Made by a program: the position numbers and the translations under genes. The notes beneath the pieces were generated by a model. It was given only the letters and a program-made list of their open reading frames with translations. It ran no database searches and was not told the DNA's origin. A stretch of 64,000 nt of DNA from Primula veris (taxonomy: Eukaryota > Streptophyta > Magnoliopsida > Ericales > Primulaceae), in the NCBI GenBank assembly GCA_963682055.1, contig OY821744.1, positions 4,938,835 through 5,002,834 of the forward strand, in the 5' to 3' direction. This document shows positions 12,243-24,200 of the stretch, one piece after another. The first letter of the stretch is position 1. Each line of letters begins with the position of its first letter.

Positions 12243-15200
12243 ATGCAGGCCATTCAAAACTCAAATGTTTCACATACTAATTTTACCAAAAACTATGGTT
12301 ATTGTGGATCTTTAAAGAGTAAGTCAATTTTTAGCCTTAAATCAGCTCAATATAATTGAGCAAAAGGTCTAAAAATAACGCATGCCAAGTTCTAATCACA
12401 AATTAGTAACCATAACCATACTCATGCTAAACATCTCATTCTTTCGGTAATATACAGGTTTGAAGTCATTGAAGCCATCTTTCTTCGAATCTCCTCAAGT
12501 TCACCATACAAGATCATCCTTCAAGCCATTTATTGGTCAAAGCAATAAGCTCAAAAGAAAACTTATTTTCGAAGTTGTTTATCCAAATTTATCATCACCA
12601 ATTTTAGCTGTCGAGAAACTTGAATCATGGGATGATGAATATGACGGGGTTATTATTGATTCCTCAAGCTTACCATTAAGTGCGAATGCCTTTGCGTTTG
12701 CGCTTAGAGCTTCATTGTCAAGCTGGAAACTGAAGGTCTTATCTACATGTTTTGCTATATAGTACTTGGATTACTGTTCTTGTATTCTAGATAGTCCTGG
12801 TTAATTTTAAAATAACACTTGCTGTTTGAGTTAGTTAGCGGGTCGTTAATCATTGACCTTGTATTTTTATTTTATTTTGTATAAACATGTTTATTAAAAT
12901 GACGCATGAGATTCAAAGAAGAAAATGAACATGTCATTTAAAGGATGAAAAAAAGAATTCATGTTCAAAGAAGAAAGAAAGGGAAAATATATCCAAAGGA
13001 AATAAAAAAAACTCAAAATTAAGCAAAATTTAGAACCCAAAGTTTAAATATTTTGTGCAGGGGAAAAGGGGAGTCTGGCTTAAGTTACTACAAAACCAAG
13101 CTGGTCTTGTACCCATTGCAATTCAGGTAACTATTTTACCCTCCTGTATTTCGAGTATATCACTCTTTTTATTATTGAATTAAGCATAACCTCTCAAATA
13201 TTTCAAAATCATGTCAAACGTTCTTTTTCAAAAAATTGCTTCATTTATTTTTTAAACTCTTAGGAGGGTTTTAGCTACCATCATGCCGAACCGGGATATG
13301 TTATGCTTACATTCTGGATACCCAGTGGGCCTTGCAATCTCCCTGCTAGCCCTTCACATCAAATAGGTATCGCCGGCTTTGTTATCAACGATAAAAGAGA
13401 GGTATTGCTCATCATTACTGTTAGGACCAGATTTCTGGTCTAAATATTGTTAATTGTCTATTGGTTTTTACTAAATAAATCCTAACTGTTATTAAGAACT
13501 AAGACAGGATTGACAGGTTCCAAGTACCAGTTGCAACCTCAGTTACAACCTACTAAGTTAGTAATATTAGGTTTCAAGTACTGGTTGCAACCTTAGTTAC
13601 AACCTGTGGTGACAGGTTTCAAGTACCAGTTGCAACCTCAGTTGCAACCACAGTTCAACCTGCTGTTAAAACAGAATTCTGTCTTGTTTCATTATTCTAC
13701 ATTACTAATTATTTAATGCTAATCATTTGTTTTAAAATATGTAGGATATATTCTCATAAGGTCTTAAACGTGTATATGTGTTTATTGAGAATATTAATGT
13801 GTTAAGGAAAGATGTTTATAAAAGATATAAAGAGATTAGTTTATAAGGTTATGTTTCCTTTTAATTTATATATCTCTATTCTTATGATTGTCCTTATCAC
13901 TTGATTCAATCTTTTGATACTTATAATATTCAGTAAAGATATGTTTAAAGATTGATTGATATGTGGAGTTAAATGTTTCATATGATTATGAAAAGATATT
14001 ATCTTTAAGAGATCATATCTTTATATGTTTCCTTTAAAAGGAAAAGATTAACTCCTACTTTCAAGTGTGTTACTAAACAGGTATTAATCAAAGATGATTA
14101 GAGTCAATCCATGCTGAAGAATCTCGTGATACTTGGAGAGATTGAAGCTAATCAACCAAGTCAAAAGCAATCAAAAGATATTGAAGATACAAGATTGTTT
14201 TTACTTGTTTATATACTTAGTAACTTAAGCTTGTAAAGGTGTGTGTTCTAAATTATAAAGAACTTATTTTTCTAGAGAGAATACACGTGAGCTTTAAAAA
14301 GAAAACAATGGTGGGATGCCATTGATTTATAAGTGATAGTTATAGAGTAGGAGCAATATAGTGATAGGCAGAAAAACCTAGAGGGAGTCTAAGTTTTTCA
14401 TTAAGACTTGAGTCATATATTGTAAGCTTTTTATAATATCATAATCTGGGTAAGTGCCCCGGAGACGTAGCCTAGTTAGGTGAACTCCGTTGTTAAATGT
14501 GCGTGTGAAGTATTTCCAAGTACATTTAATTTTAAAACAGTTCTGTCCATTAATACACTTGGTTCCAACTGCAGTTCCAACCTCACTTGGAACCTTATAC
14601 ACTTGGTTCCAACTGCAGTTCCAACTCCACTTGGAACCTTACTGCAAAACTGCATCTAGAACAGCGGATAGGAATTTCAATTGGTATCAGAGCTTCACAC
14701 TAGATCTTACTTAGTGTGGATCCTGTGTTCTAGTAACAATGGACTTAATGAGGGAAGGAAACGCCTTCAACAAACCTCCATTGCTTGAAGGAGGAGTAAA
14801 CTATGGAGTATGGAAAATTAGAATGAGGTCCTTCATCAAACAGCAGAATGAACATGCATGGAAGACTGTTATGTATGGATGGGAGGCTCCAACTACCATG
14901 GATAATGAAGGAGAACTGATTCTCTTACCTGAAGACAGATGGTCTGCTGAAGAAGACAGAAAATCAAGTGCCAACTCAACAGCCATAAACTTGATTTTTG
15001 CTGGTGTAACTCTCAGCGTATTCAGGTATATCTCTCATTGTGAAACAGCTAAAGAAGCATGGGATATTTTGCAAGTTACTTTTGAAGGAACAACTAAAGT
15101 AAAAGCTTTCAAACTTCAACAGTTAACTACCCAATTTGAGAACTTAAGAATGGAGGAAGATGAAAACATTGAACAATTTAATGGTAGAATCTGCCACATT

Positions 15201-18200
15201 GCTCATCAAGCTGGAACATTAGGTGAAAAATACAGTGATGCTAAGCTTGTTAAGAAAACTCTTAGGTCACTCCCAGAAAGGTTTGAAATTAAGGTCACAG
15301 CTATTGAAGAATCAACTGACTTAGATAATCTTAAACTTGAAGAACTCATAGGAAATCTTAGTACACATGAACTGAAATTCTTCAAACATAAAAGACCAGA
15401 AAAGGGAATAGCATTTCAAGCTAAGAAATCTGAATCTAATACCTGTGATAAAATGAGTGATGAAGAACAACTAGCTTTCTTTGCAAAAAAGGTGTACAAG
15501 AAGTTTTATAAGAAAAAGGAGGATGATACTGGTTCATCTAAAAACTTTCAGAAAAAGGATAACCAGTTTAAGACAGAGTCTAGATTCAATAATAACTCTA
15601 CAGGAAAGTGGAATTCCAAAGAAAAGGATAACAAAGAATACAAATCTAAAGAGATTCAGTGTAGAGAATGTAGAGGTTTTGGTCATATTCAGGCTGAGTG
15701 TGCAAACACTTTAAAAAGAAACAAAAATGCTTATATAACCACTCATAGTGATAGTGATTCTGAGAGTAACAGTGATGAAGAGGATGGTTCAAATTTTGTT
15801 AATTTCATGGGAATAATCACTGAAAAAGAACCTACTTATGAAAGTGACTGTGAGCATGTTTCAACCCCAGTTACAACTGCCTGTGAAACATATAGCAGTG
15901 ATGAGGAAGAGCCCTCTGATGAAAACATTACTAAGCAATACCTTGTTCTGTATGAAAAGTATAAAAGTCTGAGTAAACAATGTTTGATCATAAGCAAGCT
16001 GAATGTTGATCTAAAGGATGAGGTCAAAAATCTTACTGAGAAGCTTAAATTACAACTGGCTGAACTTACTGAAACTAAAAAGATAATAAAATTGCTGAAT
16101 GTCTCTGCTTCAGATAAATTAGATGACATGCTGTCATATTCTAGAGGATCCAAAGATATCAGTGGTCTAGGGTACTATGGTGGTAAGAGTACAGGAAAAA
16201 CTACTTTTATTGAAGCTGTTGCTAAAGCTAAAACTCATGATTTTGATCACAAGGTTAGAAGCTCAGTTGCAACCAGAGTTGCAACCAGGAATAAAACGCA
16301 GGTTTATGTAAAGAAGGTTGGAAGCTCAGTTACAACCAAAGTTGCAACCATGAACAAACTGAATAACTTTAGGTTGAAATTGTGCAATTTTTGTAAAAAA
16401 CCTGGTCATTCTGAAGTCCAGTGTTATTTAAAAAGGAACAGAAAGTACATTTCCCAGAAAACCTGGTTGGCTTCTGTCAATAAAAATTTGAAATGGGTTT
16501 GGAAAGTTAAAGAAAAAGCAATCTTAGTTGCTAACAACAAAGCTGTTATCAACTCTTTGAATGCTGTTACTTCTAATGATTGGTATTTTGACAGTGGATG
16601 CTCTAAGCATATGACAGGTACTGCAAGCCTCCTAAAAAATGTCACCATTCTTACAGGTAACACTGTTGTGTTTGGAGGAGGAGATACAGGTAAAATTATT
16701 GGTAAAGGTACCTTAAACAAACCTGGAATGCCTGATATTGAGGATGTTTTTCTTGTAGATGGTCTAAAAGCTAATCTAATTAGTATTAGTCAACTCTGTG
16801 ATAATGAAATGACTGTTAAATTTGACAAAGAAAGGTGTCTAATTACTAATCTTAACAATGATTTAATCATGACTGGAGTTAGATCAACCAACAGTTGCTA
16901 TGTGTTTGAAAAAGCTGAAAAAGAATTGCCTCAAAGTAGGTGTAATCAAGCTATTACTAATAATGCAGATATTTGGCATAAAAGGCTTGGGCATGTGAAT
17001 TACAAAACTTTAGATAAGCTTGTTAAAAAAGAGTTGATAAGAGGAATTCCTAAACTCAGTGCTAAAACTCAAAGTGTCTGTGGTGATTGTGCTATAGGAA
17101 AACAAACCAAAAGTATACACAAAAGTACTAGTCTAATCTATACTAAAAGAGTCTTAGAACTTCTTCACATTGACTTGATGGGTCCTATGCAAACTGCCAG
17201 TATAGGTGGTAAGAAGTACATTCTAGTAGTTGTAGATGATTTCTCTAGATACTCTTGGGTAGTGTTCTTAAAGGATAAGTCTGAAACTTTTGAACTATTC
17301 AAAACTCTGTGCTTAAAACTGCAAGTTGAAAAAGGTTCCACTAGTGGTAATATTGCTAGGATTAGAAGTGATCATGGAACTGAATTTGAAAATATCAGGT
17401 TTAAAGAATTCTGCAACTCCTTAGGAATATGTCATGAGTTCTCTGCTCCTAAGACTCCACAGCAAAATGGCATAGTTGAAAGGAAAAATAGAACCATTCA
17501 GGAAATGGCTAGAGTAATGCTTAACTCTAAGAAACTTGCCAATAGATTTTGGGCTGAAGCTGTTAATACTGCCTGTCATATAGTTAATAGAGTTTATATT
17601 ACTAAAGGTACTTCCATGACAGCTTATGAAATATGGAAAGGTAGAAAACCCAATGTAAAGTATTTTCAAGTGTTTGGATGTGTTTGCTATATTCTCAGAG
17701 ATAGAGAGCATCTTGGTAAATTTGACTCTAAAAGTGATAAAGGGATTTTTCTTGGTTATGCTCAGAACAGTAGAGCATTTAGAGTCTTCAATCAAAGAAC
17801 AAACTGTGTTATGGAATCTTATAATGTGTTATTTGATGACCTAAAAACTGTTGATGAGATTACAGGTGATAATGAACAGGCTGAGACTACAGAAAAAGAG
17901 AAAGAAGAAACACAACAAACTGGAAGTCCCAGAGTGGTTGGAAGTCCAGTTGCAACTGAGGTTACAACTGAGGTTGGAACTGAGGTTGGAACCACAGTTG
18001 AAACCCAAAATGCTGCTGAATCTGAAGAAGAAGAAGAAGAAAGTTCTCATGTTCAGTCAACTAGCAGGCCTCGCTATGTAAGGACTCAGAAAAATCATTC
18101 TCTTGACAATGTCATAGGAGAAGTTACTTCAGGTATGAAAACCAGAGGTAAAAGAAATAATGTTGTTCACTTTGCTTGTTATATCTCTCAGTTAGAACCT

Positions 18201-21200
18201 AAGAATATAAAAGAAGCTCTAGAAGATAGTGAATGGATTTTAGCTATGCAGGATGAATTGGCCCAATTTGAGAGAAATGAAGTATGGACTTTAGTACCCA
18301 GACCTTCTAATAAAAATGTTATAGGAACTAAATGGATTTTTAGAAATAAAAGTGATGAGGATGGAGTGATTATCAGGAATAAAGCTAGGTTGGTAGCTCA
18401 GGGTTATACACAAATTGAGGGAATTGACTTTGATGAAACCTTTGCTCCAGTAGCTAGAATTGAATCCATTAGAATGCTGCTGTCTCTTGCATGTCTGTAT
18501 GATTTTAAACTGTTTCAACTTGACATAAAGAGTGCTTTTCTGAATGGTGTGATTAATGAAGAAGTTTATGTTTGTCAACCTAAGGGATTTGAGGATCCTA
18601 ACTTTCCTGAACATGTCTATTTGTTGAAAAAGGCCTTGTATGGTCTAAAACAAGCTCCTAGAGCTTGGTATGATAGATTAACCAAGTACTTGATTGAAAA
18701 AGGTTTTAACAGAGGGGGAGTTGATAAAACTCTGTTTACTAAGAAAACCACAAAGGACATAATAATTGCTCAAATATATGTTGATGACATTGTTTTTGGT
18801 TCTACTTCTAATAACAGAATAAAAGAATTCATTTCTGACATGAAGAATGAATTTGAAATGAGTGGAGGAGGTGAACTAACTTACTTTCTAGGATTGCAAG
18901 TTAAACAGAATGAGAAAGGCATTTTTCTGTGCCAAAGTAAGTATGCAGACAATCTTGTTAAAAAGTTTGGTCTGAGTGAGAGTAAAGAGAAGAGAACCCC
19001 TATGAGTACTACCCTTAAACTGTCCAAAAATGATAAAGGTAAAAATGTCTGTCCCAGTCTTTATAGATCCATGATTGGAAGTTTGCTGTATTTAACTGCT
19101 AGTAGACCAGATCTTTGCTTAAGTGTAGGAGTTTGTGCCAGATATCAAGCAAATCCTTTAGAACCTCATCTTCTAGCTGTCAAAAGAATTCTAAGGTATG
19201 TAAAAGGAACACCTCATCTAGGCCTATGGTATTCTAAAGATACAAACCATTTTCTTAGTGGCTACTGTGATGCAGATTGGGCAGGAAACATAGATGACAG
19301 AAAGAGTACTTCTGGTGGTTGTTTTTATTTTGGAAATAATCTTGTTTCTTGGTTCAGTAAAAAGCAAAATTGCATATCTTTATCTACTGCTGAGGCAGAA
19401 TATGTTGCAGCTGGAAGTGGATGCACTCAACTTATTTGGATGAAACAAATGTTAACTGATTACAATGTTAAACAAGAGATATTAACTCTGTTTTGTGATA
19501 ACAAAAGTGCTATAGATTTAGCCAAAAATCCAGTTCAACATTCCAGAACCAAACATATTGATCTAAGGCATCATTTTATTAGAGAACTAGTTGAAGAAAA
19601 GAGCTTAATTTTAGAACATGTTTCAACTGAAAGACAACTAGCAGATATTTTCACAAAGCCCCTTGATACAAACAAGTTTGAATCATTAAGAAGTGACATA
19701 GGGGTATGTCATTATCAATCTAATTGAATACTTTTGCTAAATATGTCTGTATTGAGTATCTTTAATAAGTTTTATTTCTAAGGTTAAAGTCTTATTTTGA
19801 GCTATGATGTTTTTGTCTTGAAAAAGCCGCTTTTTTGGTGTCTCAAAAACAGATGTGAGGTAACTTGTCCTTAAAAAACCTCTCTGGTAATAGAGTTGCT
19901 AGCACAAAGTGCAATTTTATATGATGGTTGCAAGTTCAGTTGCAACATCAGTTGAAACCTCACACTCTCTATAGTTGGTTGGAAGTTCAGTTGCAACATC
20001 AGTTGAAACCTTGTGTTAAAAATACTGGTTGCAAGCTCAGTTGAAACATCAGTTGAAACCTCAGTCTCTGTTATAGCTGTCAAGACAAAGTCTTGTAAAA
20101 TTTTGACATCACTTATACTCTTTCCTTGCTGAGGTCATCAAACTAGTTTTTGTGTAGAAATAAAAACGGATTTGCTCATTTTAAGCTCCTAAAATTTAAT
20201 CTTTATTAGTGTTATTCTTTGATAAACATATTTTCGTGAGTAAATTGCTAGATTTCTTTTGTTCTCCTAAAAGCTAGATATCTGTTTAAGTTTTGTTTTT
20301 ATCTTGAATCACGTCAAATTTCCTTAAAGCTTCAATGTTTGATTTTTCAAATTTTGGATGAATCTGTTTTGAAAAAGGAATGTTTATCTGTTTAATTGGC
20401 TGAAGTTATCTTATTGCCAACTATTTCTTGCGTAATCTTAGTATGATTTTTTTTTAAAAAAGCTGTTGATTAAATACTTCCTATGTTTAAGCCTAAATTT
20501 GCTGCTTAATTGATTTGCATGTATCTATTTCCAATTTCAAAAAGATATGGTCTTTATTGCTATTTATACAAACTTCTTTTTACTATCCAAAATCAATTAC
20601 TTTTTACAGAATAACTCTCTCTCTCTCATCTCTGTAAAACCCTAGGCTTGCTGTAGAAACCCACTGCAAGGTTCTAAGTAAGGTTCTAACCCCAGTTGCA
20701 ACCATGTCATCAAACCCTTCTAAAAACCCCAACCTGAACATTGATGATGATTGCACTCTAAGAGATTTCATGAATAAATCTCCAACAAGTCCAGGATCAA
20801 AAGCTAAGGTAAGTGAGACTTCCTCATCTCAGAAAAAGCGCACTAAGAAAAGAGCTAGGAAAACTGTAGAGGATCATCCAACTCCAACTATTTTCACTTA
20901 TAAGTCTAAGTTTCATGAGACTGATCCTAGGTTTTGGAGTAGGACCTCGTATAGAAGGTTTAGGTCTTTTACTGGTAGGGAGATTCACAGTGAAAGAAGA
21001 CTTAATCTAGTTAGCTATCCACATATTCAAGTCCATATTGAGAAACTGCTGTCAGCTGTTGGCCTAGATAGAACTATTTCTTATCCTAATTCTTATTATC
21101 CTGCTGTCATTAAAGAATTCTATGCCAATCTTAGTAATGCTGTGTTTGTTAAGGGTGATCCTGCCTATGGCAGAGTGTTTTTAAGGGGTGTGACTCTGGA

Positions 21201-24200
21201 TTTCACCCCTAAGTTGATCAATGATTATCTGTGCTGTCCTAGTCCTACTGTAGTTGATAATGTTGAACCAGACTTAGAAATACTAGCTTTAATTCTAACT
21301 GGCAAGAACAATAGGTTTGATGGTCACTCCATTAAAACCTCCTCCCTCACCTTGTGTGCATCTGTGCTGCACAAAATAGCTAGGTTCAATTGGAATCCCA
21401 CTAAGCAGCCATCCAAAGTCAATAAGGAAATGGCCATATTTCTCTATAGGATCATGTCCTCCTTGCCAATTGATTTTGGTACTCATGTTTTCAATTTGAT
21501 TAAAGAATTCAGTGCTGATACCTCATCCTCAATTTTGCTCCCCTTTCCTTGTCTAATCACTGGGGTGATTATGGCTCAAATCCTACCTATGACTGGATCC
21601 AAGCCTATAAGCACAGCCACAGAACCAATCTCAGATTGTCCCTCTGCTATTTATATCTCTGCAAAACTGCTCAAAGAAGGGCATGTCAATGACATATCTG
21701 GAGAAAAGGGCAAAGAAAAAGAAGAAGAGACATCTACTGCTCCTTCAGCAAAGAAGAAAGGAGTAAAGTGGTACTTACTCCAGAAGCTGGCTTATAATCA
21801 AGAAAGGAGAGCTGAATTGGATGCTGATGATTATCAAATCAATAAGCTGCTGGTGGATATTATTGAGAGTGAGGATGATGATGATAGTGATGGTGTCTCA
21901 ATCAGCAGTGAGGATGACAATGAAGAAGATGAAGAAGTAGTCAGGCAGAATCCTCTAAGAGAAAGACCCCCACAGTGTGATATTCCAAGTGACTAATTCC
22001 AATGGTTGCTGACAAATAGGGGGAGTGAAGTTTATGAAGTTAATGCTTTTGTTTTATGCTTTGTTTCATTGTGATGTTTTCAAGACTTTAATCTGTTTTT
22101 CTGTTTTTCAATTCTGCTGTATTAAGACAAGTTTATGCCTGTTTGGCTTTAATCATTCTGCATTTTTCTTCTGCAAATATCTTGATATCTTGTTGAAGTA
22201 TGAATGCCTTTAAACTTGAAACAGGTCAACAGGTCTGAAAACTAATTGTGTGCACATACATTGTGCTTATATATTTTGCCTGCAATTCTAACATACAGGG
22301 GGAGCTTACTGATATGGAATTTGCAGGTGGTTGGGATGACTTATAAACTTAATTGATTTGTCAAAACCAATGACAAAGGGGGAGATTGTTAGGACCAGAT
22401 TTCTGGTCTAAATATTGTTAATTGTCTATTGGTTTTTACTAAATAAATCCTAACTGTTATTAAGAACTAAGACAGGATTGACAGGTTCCAAGTACCAGTT
22501 GCAACCTCAGTTACAACCTACTAAGTTAGTAATATTAGGTTTCAAGTACTGGTTGCAACCTTAGTTACAACCTGTGGTGACAGGTTTCAAGTACCAGTTG
22601 CAACCTCAGTTGCAACCACAGTTCAACCTGCTGTTAAAACAGAATTCTGTCTTGTTTCATTATTCTACATTACTAATTATTTAATGCTAATCATTTGTTT
22701 TAAAATATGTAGGATATATTCTCATAAGGTCTTAAACGTGTATATGTGTTTATTGAGAATATTAATGTGTTAAGGAAAGATGTTTATAAAAGATATAAAG
22801 AGATTAGTTTATAAGGTTATGTTTCCTTTTAATTTATATATCTCTATTCTTATGATTGTCCTTATCACTTGATTCAATCTTTTGATACTTATAATATTCA
22901 GTAAAGATATGTTTAAAGATTGATTGATATGTGGAGTTAAATGTTTCATATGATTATGAAAAGATATTATCTTTAAGAGATCATATCTTTATATGTTTCC
23001 TTTAAAAGGAAAAGATTAACTCCTACTTTCAAGTGTGTTACTAAACAGGTATTAATCAAAGATGATTAGAGTCAATCCATGCTGAAGAATCTCGTGATAC
23101 TTGGAGAGATTGAAGCTAATCAACCAAGTCAAAAGCAATCAAAAGATATTGAAGATACAAGATTGTTTTTACTTGTTTATATACTTAGTAACTTAAGCTT
23201 GTAAAGGTGTGTGTTCTAAATTATAAAGAACTTATTTTTCTAGAGAGAATACACGTGAGCTTTAAAAAGAAAACAATGGTGGGATGCCATTGATTTATAA
23301 GTGATAGTTATAGAGTAGGAGCAATATAGTGATAGGCAGAAAAACCTAGAGGGAGTCTAAGTTTTTCATTAAGACTTGAGTCATATATTGTAAGCTTTTT
23401 ATAATATCATAATCTGGGTAAGTGCCCCGGAGACGTAGCCTAGTTAGGTGAACTCCGTTGTTAAATGTGCGTGTGAAGTATTTCCAAGTACATTTAATTT
23501 TAAAACAGTTCTGTCCATTAATACACTTGGTTCCAACTGCAGTTCCAACCTCACTTGGAACCTTATACACTTGGTTCCAACTGCAGTTCCAACTCCACTT
23601 GGAACCTTACTGCAAAACTGCATCTAGAACAGCGGATAGGAATTTCAATTACTTTTCAAAAGCTTCATATAATTAATTACCAGTGTTTTGTTCTTTGATG
23701 TCTAACTTATTTTTATTGATTGAAATTGGGATGATACTAGATCTTGGTGGTCAAAGAAAAATGTTCATGCAGTTGCTTAGGAGTATGGAAGCTGCCTACT
23801 GGTTACATCAATAAGGTGCTTTTTCTTTGCTAATTATCAAGTTGTTTAATAATCTTCTTCTTTTAACCGCCTTATAAGCTGATATGCTCTTATTTGAGCA
23901 TGAGAAAAGAACTTTTTATCCAACTTAAATTATTACCAGTATGTTGAGCTTACAAGCTGCAGCTGACTTGTGCTGTGTGATTTACTATTTGGGTTTGGTG
24001 AAATTTATAATTAACAATTATTGATATAATGATCATGAAGACGTATTTGAAAGATCTCTTAATTTATTTCAGAGTGAAGACATATTTTCTGGAGCTATAA
24101 GAGAAGTTAAAGAAGAGACTGGGGTAACCTAAATTTAATCGTTTATTTCCCATTAGTTGAAAAGTTACTCAATATTTACTAATGTTTGTTCCCATTCGTC

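Larger units (their letters stand above)
13419..23647 (+). mobile_element. Complete Sirevirus-lineage Copia retrotransposon
   Basis: It measures 10,229 bp, with LTRs at 13419-14679 and 22387-23647 (1261 bp each). The repeated segments I compared were identical, with a constant offset of 8968 and identical translations of embedded frames. The target-site duplication ATTAC lies at 13414-13418 and 23648-23652. The primer-binding site, an uninterrupted gag-pol, a second ORF and a polypurine tract are all present. The order protease-integrase-RT-RNase H is Copia. Two zinc knuckles, an extra ORF after pol and repeated polypurine tracts point to Sirevirus. The identical LTRs imply a very recent insertion. 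Confidence 0.95.

Noticed and set aside
14378..14602. Open frames inside both LTRs (also 23346-23570)
   Set aside because: Same sequence in both LTRs, antisense to the element, with repeat-motif content only. Chance frames.
19921..20060. Regularly spaced short repeats, CRISPR-like at first sight
   Set aside because: Repeats are only 8-20 bp and degenerate, lie inside a plant retrotransposon and have no spacer structure or cas genes.
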